From assembly GCA_036897445.1 (NCBI GenBank), contig JAYMTL010000061.1:42433-106432 (forward strand): 64,000 bases of DNA, written 5' to 3'. The notes under the pieces were generated by a model, which did not search any database, had not been told where the DNA came from, and worked only from the letters and a program-made list of their open reading frames with translations. The position numbers and the translations under genes were made by a program. Every line of letters begins with the position of its first letter. Within the stretch, counting starts at the first letter, position 1. Of this stretch, positions 39,877 through 54,500 are shown piece after piece. Source of the stretch: Pelargonium tetragonum (lineage: Eukaryota > Streptophyta > Magnoliopsida > Geraniales > Geraniaceae).

Positions 39877-42510
39877 GATTTTAATATGTACTCTTTCCTT
39901 TTTAGATAGGACCGGCAGGTATAGCTCTATAGATATTAAGAAAGAAGCTAAGATTAAGAGGAAAGTTGGGTCTATCCTTGCTACTATAAAGAATATTTAC
40001 TAAGTCGAGACTAAAACTAAGGATTTCTATAGATGCTACTAATCTAATTAGGATCCTTCATTTATTTAATTTGGATGGTACAAAAATCTAATTTTTTCGT
40101 TAAGCCTTCAGAGAAACTTGTATTTTTCTGGACTAAGTTATAATTACCTATATAGGAAAAGCTTCGCTTAAAGTAGTGTGTAGTATTGTAGATTCAATTT
40201 TATACAGTGAAGTAGGTGAAGCATAATACTAATTACATGAGGAACACAGGTTCAAGTCCCTTAAAACATTACGGGATTACCTCTACCCAAAAAGAGTAGT
40301 ATATAAAAACTTTTGTTTGAGAAACATATAGTTCTTACTTTTTACTAAGTTACCGAACACTTGTAATAAAAATAGCTTTAGACTTTATGGGATAACTCGA
40401 GGCTCGACTGAGAAAAAATCAGATAGATAAAAAGCTGCTAGGACAAAAACAAATATACTAGGAATTTAGGACTGACTCTCAATACTCTATTGTAGTTGCT
40501 GCTGAATTCTTACAATTAGTTTAGAAAAAAGAAAGGCCTGGGTATTCGCGATACACTGCATAAGAAATAACTTTAAAGTAATAAAAAGGGTCAGTTTGTA
40601 CTAATAACTAATAAACGCCTGTTCTTTTACGATGACAAACAAGTGAAAACTAGCCTCTGACAAAGTATATTGGCAAGAGTATAGAAGAACTTTATTAGAG
40701 TCTTAGAGTAAGAAGGCGGTGATTAAGGTAATTTTCTTAAACTAGGAACAAACCCTAAGAAGTAAGAATCCCAACTAATCCAAAAAAGGAAGGGTTTTCT
40801 TCCTTCTTATTATACACACCTTTTCCAGCCCGCACCCTGTATCTTGGTAATACTTTTAGCTTTCATCTTACTCTTAATCTTATTCAGCTTATCTGCTCTC
40901 TCTCTTTTTCAGAATACCCATAAATTGTTTCTCTATCATACCTGCAACTTCTTTCTTAGGAGCTTCTATTTATACTCGGTATGGGTCTGCGGAGCTTACT
41001 CTTCTTGCAGCCGGGAGTTCTTGTATTTTTAGTCTTAGGAATTTTTGTAGTTGTTAAAGGGATATTCTTCTGGGCTTACCTGTAGCTAGCACTCTAAAGA
41101 GGAGACAAACCTTAAAGAGTGAGAGGGTTACTATACCCGACAGGAGGCCTCGAAGGAAGGGAATTGCTTAAGATAGAAAACCTCCCTGTTCGTTAAGATT
41201 CTTATTAGTATATAGTATAGCACATGCTTTTTATTGCGGGTTAATTTGGTGAGTGGATAAGGTGCAAATCCGGATAGTTTTCCTTTTTCAATTAAGGTTT
41301 TCGCGCATGGAGTCTAAAAAGACTGGGATTTAAAAAACTAAGAGAGAAGGGGGGCTGCTACTAGGACAAGTTTTTGAACTAAAAGCAAAAAGAATACTTT
41401 ATCTGGAGCGAGAATACCATTAATAAAGATTTTCTAGCATAAAAATAAAGGAGATCCTATTTTCATATGTCACATTATTAAGTCTAAAAGTCTAATCTTT
41501 TTGTATCAGAAAGTTCGCAAAATGACTTTAATGAGTCGGTATACCTCTTAGCTTTAGGACTAAATTCTTAAGCAGAGCTATGGACCCTTAAAAGCGGGGG
41601 TACTTACCTCGATTAATGGCTGTGCCAAGTTTTAAAAGTTCATTTTTCTAATGAATTCTTAAATTTCGACGGATCCTGAGGCATACTACTATAAAGTCAG
41701 AGGCTGGTGCAAGCTAAGACAGAATTTCAAAAACTTTATAAAGCTCTTTCTTTTTTATAGTCCTAAAATCTACTCCTGTATTAAATTAATCTCGTTAAAC
41801 TCATTCAAGTAAAAGTAAAAAGCTATGGAAGTTTCTCATAGAATACCTATGTAATAGAAACCTTGTTTCTCCGTTTTACTGAATAAGAGCCTAGATTTTT
41901 TTATCTCTTAGCAAAGGATTTCTAAAAGTCTATACACTCCTAGAGTATAAAATAGGTTTTGCCTAGGTAGCGGATAGGAAGTTTTATTCTTATACAAGTA
42001 TACGCCAGGCTGAACTTACTCTTTCCTTTAGAGTAGGAGGTTATTCTCAGTTATATGTTTCCTAAGGGTGCCTTAAAATGAAATGAAAAGCCAAAGCATG
42101 CAAACCCCTTTTTTATGTCATCATCAGTATCGTACTGGAATTTGGCCTTACCGCAAGCATTCCTTTTATGACTAGCTAGAGCGCGGATCCTTGCAAAATT
42201 TTTTTTGAGAAATAAATAAAGGCTCCCTAATAAAAATAAGACGGGGTTGGTAGTTTTGGAGTAAAGTACAACGAAAACCAGGCTCACAAAGCAAAGATAA
42301 GAAGTGCTTTGGGGTTGGAATCCACTGACATTAAAAAGGATAGGCCAAATTAGAACTAGAATAGGTGGGAAGGAATACTTAAGGAAAACACTGTATAAGA
42401 TAAAATTACGCGCAGGAAGGAGCCCTAACTATAATAGAAAACAAACTTTAAGAGAAAATCTATTATGTAATCACTTGTGTGCTCTTTGTTTTTGGTATTT
42501 ATATATGTGA
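39877..42510 (+). pseudogene. LINE (Tad1-like) ORF2 remnant: EN/RT/RNase H/C-term
   Basis: Blocks in LINE order, four of them in one reading frame: DFNMYSFLFR-x-D (39877; endonuclease GDFN-x-H block, with His changed to Tyr as CAT-to-TAT RIP would do), LYLGNTFSFHLTLN (40837; RT KYLGV-x-F-D-x-x-L-x-F block), FDGS (41665; RNase H TDGS) and an open 69-codon frame from 42304. A fifth, FFYDD (40625-40636, another frame), lies about 70 codons before YLG, where the YVDD box belongs. The last frame has QIRTRIGGKEYL (residues 15-26) and RSPNYNRKQTLRENLL (39-54), matching the Tad1 C-terminal Q-L-R-T-G-x-I-G ... S-P-x-C-x-C-G ... Q-T-x-x-H-x-L-L region, with Cys replaced by Tyr (TGT to TAT). Many TAA/TAG stops and indels make it dead. 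The EN-to-RT distance is too short, so an internal deletion is likely. Confidence 0.42.
40249..40259 (+). promoter_or_regulatory. tRNA B-box-like motif
   Basis: GGTTCAAGTCC is a perfect B-box match inside the LINE-like remnant. The T stem is only partly paired and no cloverleaf is evident. Confidence 0.2.
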
Positions 42511-45500
42511 CATGAAATACAAGCTATAGGTTATGCCACACTTTTTTCTAAAATATGAGCAGGTGTTTTTACCTAAAATTCTAGTGTTATTCGGATTCGG
42601 ATATACAAAGAAAGTCAATCTGTTTCTACTTCAATAGAGTAAGCTTCTTAGGAATTTGTTTACCCAAAAACGGAAACAACCCCCAAGAGTCCATTTACTT
42701 AGTCTCCCCAAGGGCCTTTCGATAAGTTTCCTTACTTATTAGGTTTATATCATTATTAAAAACGGTAACGATTTCAGAATAGGATTAACACAGGGTAAAC
42801 ATCTCAGACGGATATGACAAGGAAAGCTTTTTAAGCGGTAGTAGAGCCTGTATAAAGAAAGACTTTCTATTTTCCTTCTACCCGGTAGGTGAGTTACTCA
42901 AAAAATTTTTATTCCCGTTCATTAGGAAGCAATCTAGTGAAATAAGTCCGCTAGGTGACTCGAGTATAGTTCAATCGATAAGGGCTTTTAAGTTAAAAAG
43001 GCATCTCGTTTCGGGTATAACTACTAGAATTAAATAAAAGTGCGATCCTGTCCAGTTAGCACACGTAACGTAAAAAAAGTTTGGGTCCTAGAATGTGTAG
43101 CTATAGAAGTTTACCCTTAAAAAATATTGGAATGTTTTCAAATTAAAAGTTCCGTTTTAGTATGAAAGCAAGCGAAGTAGAACTAATAAAGAGTAAGACT
43201 AATATCTAATAAAATAAATAATGAATATAAAATTAGCTAAAAGTAGCGCTGGAGTCAAGTACTGCGGTCAAGGAGTTTCCGTGGGTTTGTTGAACTCGAA
43301 GCAGCCTCTAAGTTTTATAAAGCCCGAATTGATTAAATAGAGATCCTTACTTAAGGGTTTAAGCGATTCTAACTTATTTTAGTATAATTAGTTAGCTTTC
43401 ATTTTTCTTATGCAACCAAACTAGACGTACTTTAGTAAAGATAATTATAAAATAAGGAAAGATCGGTTTTACGGTCTTGTTATGATATATTAAGGACATA
43501 ATTTCAGAAATTCTACCAACTTGAACAGCAAACCCCCATATAAATTAGGGCGGACCCTTGAGGTTTAATACTACAATATGATATGGGGAAGCGGCTCGAG
43601 ATTTTCTAGATTAACAGGTCGGGGTTCGTTTAACAAGTTTCTCGTGTAATAAAGGGTTCTACAAGATTTCTGCTTTACTGGAATTCCTGAAAAAAGAATT
43701 GCAATGAAATAAAAAGGCTTAATTCTAAAGTTTCTGAGTATATTCCAAGCAAAGAGGCTTTTTCAGCTAGGGTTGTATAAGAGTGCGATAAAGTATTGAG
43801 TTATAGAGTACCCTGGCAAAGTTTCTAAGCATTCAGTTTCCGTGTTTTATAAATTATTAGATCGATTCAGAAAGATTTTGTTTTGTATTATTCGTTATAG
43901 GACCCCTCGAAAGTACTACCAAGTGAGAAGCATGTCTTACTCTTCCCATTTTTTCTTGTTAAAAAAACAAGTCCTAAATAATCCATACCAAGTTTATTCT
44001 ATAACTTTCTTATAAACCTTAGTCGTAAACGAAGGGCCGTATTCTCTTTATTTAAGATAGCCCTTAGTTAACTATTAGTAGCCTATAAAGTTCCTGCTAG
44101 AGAGAGATTTGAAAACTATGGGCTTTCTCGTTATACCGCGTTTAAAAAGCACTTTATGTATGATTTTTGACTTCCGTTTGTTTTTAGCTATAATTTTTTA
44201 CAGGATTGCCCCGCGCAATTCCCCGAAGTTAGAAATAACAAAAAGGACTGTTCTAAGGTTTTACTTATCAGATAAAGCTGTTACCATAAAAAATACTAAA
44301 CCCAACGTCTTGACTAAGCTACAAATAATATTTTAAATAAAATCAGTACTTAACCCTTTATTTCAAGTTTTTGTATGAGTGCTTGACAAGTCTTCCACTA
44401 GGTAAGGGTGCCTCTAAGAAAGAGTATCCCGGACTCTTGTAAATAGTCAAATAGCTAAGAAATTTTTAGGATTTGTACCTATTTCATTTGTAATAAAACA
44501 AAGAATCCTAGGATCAGTTCGTAAGTATACTGCTTTTTTCTTTTTGAAAAAATGATAAATGATGCCCAGTACGCTATTTACTAACTCAAGAAAGCTAAAT
44601 ATATTAGAAAACCACAAGTCTTTTCAAATTCAGATGGATACCTGCCAACGATTTTAGATACAGTTAGTTCTCTTGGTGTTCCTTGGCCCTTTAAGTGCCC
44701 CGCTGCAGTTTATCCTGTAATATAAAGCGAGGTTAAGGCAAGGGTTTAGGCTAAGCCTCGAAAGTACGCGCTTTGCCTTAAAGATTTCCGTGAAAATAGA
44801 GTGCTCAATTTATAGGACCCTTATTTTTTTAACCAAAGGACTCACTGAGAAAGAAAAACACTGTACTAGCTGGATTCTTTTTATTTTTATATAATATGAA
44901 TCTAGTTTAGCTTTTAGTCACTAAAAACTTCTTGTACTAGAACTTAATGTGATTCAATTATAACTTAACTATTAAATGTTCTTTATGAATGCACTCAAAA
45001 TTTACCCGCTTAAACTTTTTTTTTACGCGAGCTCTTTAGTTTAGCTTTAACTGCGGCGTTATTTTGAACCAATAAATAGTCCTTAGATATATTCAAGTTG
45101 CGTTTTAACACGGAATGCGAGAGTCTTAACTGTTAGATAGTTGCTCGCTGAATTACTAGATTGCAGAATCTTTTTATAGAGACCGAGCTTCCATTGTATA
45201 TACATAAATAAGGGAAATACTAAATTCTTCTTGAAAAAGGGATTCTAAAAACCTCTTTTTGCTAAAATTTTGCAAAGCTTTATTTCGGGGGTATAAATAC
45301 CGGGTACCCTTAAGAAATAACCCTTGCTAAATCCTAAATTATAAGACTGCCTAAAGATTTATATCTGACTTTTTTTACAACGCTTTGGAGTATACATCAA
45401 TCTGCACAAATGCTGCAGGTTTCTATTAGATTCCAGTAGGAACTAGTTTATAGGGTTACAAAAAGGGAGACTTTATTAGTTTTTTTTAGAAGGGTATTAA

Positions 45501-48500
45501 CTCAAGGAAAATGCGAGTCCTTTTTTAATAGACAGGGTTTTTTCTATCTAAAAAGAGAAATCCGCGGTATAACGAGGCTCTCAAAAAAATGAAAAACGTT
45601 ATACCTGAAATTAGGTACTTACTGCATGCTTTTTAAAAATAAAGAAACAACTACTCTTAATAAAGCTAGTACTAGCCTTTTCTTTTTTAATATTAATAAA
45701 TAACATCCTCGTATACTTTTGTAAAGAGATAACCCAAACTGCAGATTATTCGATACGAACTTTTTTTCATTTAGTTTTTTTTTTAGAATCCAAAAACTTC
45801 TAGAGCCTTGCCTTACTTGATTTTTATGCCCATACTCGGAGTCTGCCTCGAGACCTTAAGCTTTAAAATTTTCGAGATCTAGGAAGACTTTTATCTTGTC
45901 TGGTAATCGCATTTACGTATCTAAAACACAAGGAATGCGGTACGCTCTTAAAAAACCAGAGTATAAAATCTAAAGGTTTGCTTGAGTTTAAGGGCTAAGG
46001 CTCTTTTTTATAGAAATTCACAAAAAGGTACTCGGTAATACAAAGAGCTTAATTAAGCAAGCTTTTAGAATAAAAGATGGAGGAGCCCCCTAAATCTGAG
46101 GATAACATCTAGCTTGACAGCTCTTACTAACTACAAGGACCCGAATACCCTGCTTAATAATTTACCACGACTTCTAAAGTATTTGCTGCTGGATATAAGG
46201 CAGCCTACTTATTATTAAGTAAATTCGGTATCTCGGAAAGCGAGACTGCATAACCCTTATATATTATATAAAGTATCCTCTAGGGTCCTTAACCGTAATT
46301 GCATAGATTTGTATGTACAGCCAAGGTCCCCGACTCATATAAACTTTCTTAATTCTCTAATTATTCATATTTTTCGATTAGTATAAAGTTATATTTAAAA
46401 GTCTTCTTCTACAGGTGGCAAGGTCCCTTTTAGGCTACAGAAGTCTATTACTACAAAAACTCTAAGGACCCCGCATTTCCAGCCTAATGTAAGTCTCAGA
46501 ATTCTCAAATAGATTAAAAAGTCCTTATGACCCTTCTTCGCGCAAAAAGCTGTGTGGAGAGATCCTACACTTTTGGACTTGTTTGCAAGCCCCTGAATTA
46601 ACTCAAAAGGAGCCTTAGTATGTATTGAATAAAAAAATTTGTAAGCTGTAAATGAAATTTCAACGGTAAGGCCTACACTCATTGTATGCTCCCGGAATAT
46701 TTCCTTTTATTCCTTAACTCAGGGAGCTCTACTAGTCAAATTTTCTTGTGAACAGTGCTTTGTCCCTTTATTTTTGCGAAGGGTCCTTTTCAGGTAATAC
46801 TAGACAAAAAAATCAAAGGCCCTTTTTCGTGAGCTTTAAAACCTGTGTTATTAGAATCTATTTTCTTGCTTGTTATTCTCTAAGTGTAGCTTAAGCTAGG
46901 GATTTACATGTAATAAACTTTTTATCTCCTGTTTTTCCTAAAGTTTGCACGAGTAAGTTTCTAAAAGAAAGTGTATCTCTCTACACTTGAGTTTTACCAC
47001 ACCTATAATTTTACGTTGTTTATATTCGTTCAAGGTCTGCCTACGGGATTCCTTTTTTTGTAGCCTTGTCTTGAATTACATTACTCAGAATGCGAAAACT
47101 TTACAAGACGGACACGATGGTATTAAACTTGACTTTTTCATATGCTAAAGAAGCTTTACTTTTACAGGGCATTCCGGTAAATACGAGGACTTCTAAAATA
47201 GGAAGTGAATTGAAGGTGATAAAAAAATAGATAAAACCCCCCTCTAGAATTAAATAATTAAGAAGGGATCTCTCAGACCCTTAGATTCCTAGCTCGAGAG
47301 TACGCTTACATTGCTTCTAACTTAAACTTAGAATTTCAAATATTTTTAAGTAAATAATTTCAAAAGGGGCATCCGTCCGTAAATTCGCAATCAAGCAAGC
47401 TTATTACTCTGCGGGAGCTACGGGAGTTCCTTAGTCTTATGTTATGTGGCTTATTGCAAATTTGGTATAGAGGATCCATAAATAAGGGGTAACCAAGTAG
47501 ACAAAAAGGAATTCCTGTTTATAGCCGACCTAGATTTGAAGCAACTCCGTAAAAAAGGACTCTTTACAACCTGACTATAATCCTATCAAGGCAAGGGCTT
47601 AGCGAAACGTAGAGAACCCTTTAGAGCAAGAAAGTTTTATCAGTGCTCCCTCTTTTTCTGTTTTACTTACATCTGGTTAATTCCTGGAATCTTTTTATAG
47701 GGTTTATAGGGGAAGTTCTTGATTTTGAGAAGGAATTCCTTTTCTATTTACAATTTGTAGGAAGAAACTAAGTTATCCTTTTTTGTACTTATTTATAGAG
47801 GTCGTCTCAGTAAGCAAGAAGTAAATAACAGAGATGTTTCAGAACTTTTAATAAATACTAGTTTTTGCTAGTCAGTTAGACAAGTCTTAGATTACTCACC
47901 ATTTTTATAGAATGAAGCCTTTTACGGGTTAAACAAGGGTTTTCTAACTGCCTAAATTTCTCAAAGGGAGTTGCTTGAGGTTTAGTACCCAAATGTAGTG
48001 TTAGGTTGGAGACTCCTGGAGAGTTTTAAGTTTAAGGGTTGCCCACTAGTGAAGAAGCCGGTAGCTTGATAACGAGTTTTTAGGTTCTCCTTATAGAAAA
48101 TTCTTGCATTTATTCTATACTTATGGTACAAGGAATTCATCCAGCTCTTATTATTAGCAAAAGTAAGTTCTATTTATTTTTTAGGCTTGGTTATAAAAAG
48201 ATTCTAGTTCAATGCAATTTCCTTTTAATTAAGGGCGAGGCTCAGGCCCACAAGTAGCAAATAAAAGCCAATTTAAAGCTTAGAGGCTTACCCATTTAAT
48301 TTAAAGTGTCGGAAAGTTTATGTTTTTAAAACTATTCAAAAGTCAATTTAGCATTAATAGGGAGCCCTTACTTGAACAGTGTCTAGTTTTTAGAGCCCCT
48401 TATAGGAACGGATACCCCGTTTGTTTTTTTGTAACTGCAGGCAAAGTCCCCTCATTTATTGTTTAGATCTGTCAAAGTTGTATCAAGTTATAGTATATAT

Positions 48501-51500
48501 TTTTAGTAGCTGTAATTTTTTTAACAGGAGTTCAGATAAAGAGTCTAGTGTTTCCTATGAAATAGGTTTAAGTTCTTTTAAGAGTGAGGCTTACTCCACT
48601 CTGGGGTTCTAGCATTGTTATAGGTTGTTTCACTCGGTATCACTTCCACGAGGTATGGGGGTTTTGCTATTAAGCAGATAGGCATGCTTTTTGAATAGTA
48701 GGGTTGTTATGTCCTTGAATAGCCGATTCGGGCCCCTTAAAAGGCCCTAAATTGGGGTTATATTAGATAGAATTCGAATCTGTAATATAAGCATATTTAG
48801 TAACATTCGCCGACCCAGATTCCCTACTGGATTTTACTTTGTTAATTTAAACACTTAGTAAGGACCTTGCATATAAGGATCTGTTATATTTATACCCTTT
48901 TATTACGAAGCTCCCTTTAGAAAGGAAAACTACAAGTCTTGCTAAATGAAAAATGAAAGGCTTACGAGCTCTTTCTGTATGAAAAGGCGAAATGAGAAGT
49001 GCCCGGAACAATATTGTTGTGATCCTGATAAAGGAAACTCTTATTATCTCGAGCAGTCAAAAAGGTACCCCCATTAAATTAGAATGACTTCTCTCTCATA
49101 TTAATATACTTTTTAATCCGGGTTTCGTAAACTAACTTTAATAGGAATTTCTTTGTATGAGTATTGTTGTTGAGTTGAGAGACTCTTAGCACATTAGATT
49201 TAGCTTTAAAGTTCAGACCTTTTGTTAACCTACTTTACAGGATTTAGAAAGAAATATCTTAAAAAGGACCTGTATGTTTATTTTACTTTATATTAATGTT
49301 AAATAAAGGCGTCCTCAAGATAGTGCATTTCATACTATATACTCCTATTAAATTTAAAGACAGCGGCTCGGCTCACAATGGAGCATCTCCTGTTGGCGAA
49401 ATTAGTATAATTATATAAAACTCAGTTGTAATTCTACGTGGAGGAAATTTTGCTCGTTGCCTTTTACCTTTATTTTGCTACGCGCTGAAAAGTTCCGTAC
49501 ATTACTTTAGGCTAATTTTTAAAGTAGAGATGTAGCACAGCTAGTCAATAGGCAATTCTAAAATAAAGTAGGACAAGAATATAAAAGCCTACCAAATAGA
49601 ATTCCGGCGGATCCCGATGTAGTATCTTCTTCTAGAAATGCAAACTATATAGCCCCCCTATATATTTAGATTTTATTCTACATTACCAAGGTTATACTTA
49701 GTTTGTTTTGTTGAGCGCCCTCCAATCCGGCATTTGAACTAAAACTAAACTGGATACTTGTGGATAACTGCCCAGGGATCCTGCAGGACTTGAACCTAAA
49801 AAATGAATCTTATGGGGCTTCAGGTTTAATAATCTAGACTTCCAGGTACAGGTTAAGCCGGGAAATCCCAGAATAATTAGAATAATTTAAAGCTTTGAGC
49901 GAAAACCCCTATCTAAGTGAATTCAGATTTGGTAAAATAGAGTCGAGGTTGGTCCATATCAAGAATAAAAAAAACACAGGGTTTAGAAAAAAATTCTTAT
50001 GATTACTGAAAGCCCATAAAAAGCTTTTCCCTGAGGATTCCAGCTAACTTAGAATTTTATTCTGGATATTCCTAAGACTTTTTTCTAGGCCAAAGTCAAA
50101 TTGGGACTTGTCATTAGAGAAAGTGGATACCTAATAAGAACTTTTAGAAAAAGGAGGAGTCCCCGTATTTAGACTTCCCACCTATCGAGTTAGAGGAAAC
50201 AGAGAATTTTTAGGTATTAGGAAATCCCTTGTCACAAAAGGAGCCCTTTTACGGATCCGATAAACCCAATTCTATAACCTCTTTACTTTTATTATCTTTA
50301 ATACAAATACACCCATACATGAAGAACTACAAAGGAATTCTATCTCAAAATACAGGATAAGACAAACTTCTGTCTCTTATCAGCTAGACTTATTGTAGCT
50401 GTATTCATATGGAGCTTATCACATTTAGTACTACTTTTATTGTATTATTCTATATTCATTCCCTTTTCTTAACATTTTGTCGTCAATAGAAATCTCTTAA
50501 ATAAAGAATTTCAAATTGTCTCTTAAAGCACAGTAAATTGGTAAGTGTAATCGTATGCGATAGAGTCTTGACTATTTCGAGCAAGTTTACATCCGGTAAA
50601 TCAAATTGCATTTAAAAGAAAAGCCCGGGGTCAAGCTTTGTTATAACTTCCTTTTAGTGTTTATATCATATTACAAGATTACTGAAGTAAGTCAAGATAA
50701 GAAACTTTTTACGAATCGGTGGGTAATGCCTCAGTATACGTGTAGGGTTGATCCAGAGTTCTTCTACTGCCTTGTGTAAGGGTTCCCGTTTACTTGTTAA
50801 AAAGCCAAAAACCCTTGTTTCTATTTCCTGATTTGCGTTATAGGGTCACTCTTTTAAGATTCCTAGAGTAAGGAGGACTTTCTCAATTATACTAGACCTC
50901 TCAACTCTTTTACTAGATAGTCAAGGGGAAGCGCTTAGAGAAAACGTAGATAAAGTGACTAAGAGAAAAAAGTCTCTAAAAGTTTTTGTTACTAGACCAG
51001 AAACTTAAGATTTTTTTAGCAATAGCGGTGCTATATAGGAATAGGAATTTTTGCGGGTAGAGACATGAATCTAAAACTACTTTGTAGCATATAGTTTGAG
51101 TAAACTACTTTCATATATCCATCTATCTATGGAAACCCTAAAATATTTACTCAAAAGAGGGGTTTAATTAGAAATTTCTACTACGAGTTTTACCAAGAAT
51201 TAAAAGGATTTAGTCTGAGCCGGAGATAGGGAGCTCTTTCTCACTATAGTATGGCGCAAAAACTAAATGTATCTAAAGCAAAAGATATTAAAAAAGAATA
51301 CTTAGGGTAAAAAACAGGGTCTTGTAGGTCATACAACAAGCCTTTATTGATTGGGGCATTCCCTTTTGTTGCTCGTGCCTCTTCTAGAAAAAGGGTCTTA
51401 GATTCTTGACAGCAGTGAAGGTGCAGGATAAGTTTTATGACCGAAAACTCTAATAGAATGCTCAGGTGTTAGTAATATCTTATCTAGTTTAAGCCAAAAA

Positions 51501-54500
51501 CCTAGCTAAGATGAACTTCTCTTTTATTATAAAGGGCCCCCTCTTGAGGAGAGGAATTGAACTTAGTTCTGAATCTTCCCAATCTTTCAAGCATAAAAGT
51601 AATTTGAGAGCTGAATGCTTGGCTTTTAAAACTATAAAGAGAATCTACCCTTCTTTCTTATGAATTCCACTGTTACACCCACGGTTTTTGTAATCAAAAA
51701 GAGTACTTATATTATATTACGATTAGAAAACTATCCGAATTGGCAAGTTAAAGAAGAGGGGTTTCCTTAGTATTGCCTCTTAAATTGACTACAACTCGGA
51801 ACCTCTGAATTTTATCAATGAAACTAGTCTTTTTTTTAATAAATATTAAAATCTTAGGGTACAGTTGCTTCAGACTAATATTTATACATACGGGCTTGTA
51901 CTTACAAGATATTTAACCTAGAACAAAAGAACACAAGCTACAAAGAAACAAGATCTCTCCTATATCTCTATTCCGGAGTTATATAAAGTAAATTAAAGAC
52001 AGGTTTTATACATCTTTGTATTCATTCCCCTTCCTGTCTTATTTGTAGATTAAACAATGGTCAAGATACAAAGCAGTACGGAATCTTAAAGCTAGTGTAG
52101 TACTTTCGGACTCCTTTATATACTTTTTGGAGTAAGCTTTTAGGTTAGCTCTTAACTCGGATCGGATTGGAACCTAAATATTTCCGTTTATTCAACCCAC
52201 GCCCTAACATACGAATTAGAGTCCTTAAACCTTAAACCAGATAGGTAGTACTGTGCTTTTATACCGGATTTCCATAGGGATTTCTGAGAGAAGGACCCTC
52301 CATTTTATAACCCGCAAAATTGTTCTATATAACTATATAAGTAAGTATTGCATTCTAAAAGCCCCTTAGCTCTGCGCTTCTATTTCCATTTTTGTTGTGA
52401 AAACTAAGTGCAATTAAGGTCTAAATTGACTTAAATTATTAATATCAGACCACTGCTATTACATACAAAACCCCTCCGCCCCCCTTAGTCAATAAGTTAC
52501 AAAGATGAGGCATAGGCTCTAGCAAAGGGGACCCTTTACTTTAATAAGGGTAACTCCGCTTTTTACTAAGGATAAATCATCTTTCAAAAGATAAATACTT
52601 GCAAACTCTATACTATAAGTGCTTCAACTCACAATATAAATAGACTCGCTAGTGGATCTCCTAAACTTATAAGCTCTTTTTTACTCAACGAGTGCAGGGA
52701 TTGATTCTAAGCAAGACATATAGCTTCACGATAATGCTTTTATATTGTTTCAAAATAATACTAACTACTGAAGTACTGCATATGGGTAGGAGTCCCTTAA
52801 CATGCTTTTAGATAAAAAACTTTGACAAAACTTGTTTAACATGGGGTTATAATTAGATACAAGGAAGTCCCTTAGAATTGTAAGGGCTTTCCCGCTTAAT
52901 TTTCCATATCTCGTTAAGTAAACTTTAACCTAAGAGTCAAAGGCTTGCCTACAGTTTATAAAAGCTCTTGGAATATTGCGTAATAATTTCAGTATTATGG
53001 AAGGAACTAGTCCAAAATAAATAATCCACGGAACTTCCCTAACCCCTTTTTGTCTCCTCACTTTCGCCCGATAAGGTAGATTATATCTCGGAAAAATTTA
53101 AGGGTTTTTCCTTTATACTTACTAAATAAAAGAACTGCCCTGGCAAAGCTATTACATAATTCTAAGAATTTTAAGAAGTGAGCTCGGTTCAGTTAATTTA
53201 GGGCCCTCCTGGATATATACACTAATTAGTGGGTTTCGCTGTTAAAGGTTGCTTACTAATTCCTGTTTTGCTTATGTCAGTTCCTACTTTCGTTTTAAAA
53301 CAAAGAAACCCAAAGCGTTACTCGATTCGAACCTACGTATTCGTATTTTTATATCTATAAAATACTTGTTACCAGATAATAAAATATTAATATAAAGAGT
53401 TAGCGGAAGGAAATAAGAGCTAAAGAATGATTTTTTCTATATAAGTGATTACTTTACAAAGGATATTTGTCAAAAAAAAGCATCGTAGATCTACTGCATC
53501 TTATTTTCAGAACCCCCTTGTGTATACGATACCAGTCAAAGCCAGATGCCTACCCGTCTTATACCTTTCTTATTAGAAAGTGTGAGTAAGTATTTGTTAG
53601 CAGATTATAAGCACCCTTCTGTTAGGCTTCTTTTGTCTTATTTTTATTTTAACAGTTTCTTACAAATCAAATAACTTTCTTGGTAAGGAGTCTTACTAAG
53701 GAAATTTTAGGTCCCTCAAGAGCTAAGTTTATGAGTAAGAGTACGCTGCGTTAGTTTTTTTTAGCAAATCCAGGGTTTAAAATTGTCTTATTACTTAAGT
53801 TAGTTACGGGTTTATTAAGTTCCTTTACAATAAGGTTTCGTATGAGTAAAAAATATACATTAGAGTTTAATACGGCTCCTTACATCCTTATTTTCTTTAA
53901 GGTCCTATATAGCGGGAATAGATAGATCTGGGATAACCCTGCTTTTATGCTTAGAAGTTTTTCGAGTCAACGAGTATTAAAAAAGGGTGCTTTAGATAGG
54001 CAGGACTAATATCCCTAAAGGAAGGACTCTACTTTAGGGGGTCGTTAAACCATAGAAGCCTCTTGACTAGGGAAGCCTTTTTTTACTAATTTATTTGCAA
54101 GGTTATGAGTTTTCTTAATGGTCTAAGGCTGAGAAGAAACTCTAAAAGTTATAGCCGTTTAGCGGGCAGCTTAGTTTTCAAGGGGACCCCTATATATAAA
54201 GAAATTGAAAGAAAACCAGAGGAATGCGACACCTTATCTTTTATATAAAAGGAATTTTTCCGTTTCCTGAAAAGGCAGTCTGTCCTATATTAATTATGTT
54301 ATTGACAATCAAGAAGCAGTTTCCCTGACGTTAATTCTCTAGTTCTTACAACACAAGAGAAACTCAACTCGTTCAAAAGAAGTTCAACTATTATAACAAG
54401 TTAATCCAGAAAGTCTGGGGTTTATATCAAAAGGATTTCCTTTAATAAAGTAAAAGCTCCTGTTGTGAAACACAAATTCAAATATATAGTATGAGAAGTC

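Noticed and set aside
46395-46682. 95-codon minus-strand frame with AYKFFYSIHTKAPFEL, recalling a Ty3/gypsy integrase C-terminal block
   Set aside because: The spacing differs from the integrase consensus, the sequence after the block does not continue the match, and a frame this long is expected by chance.
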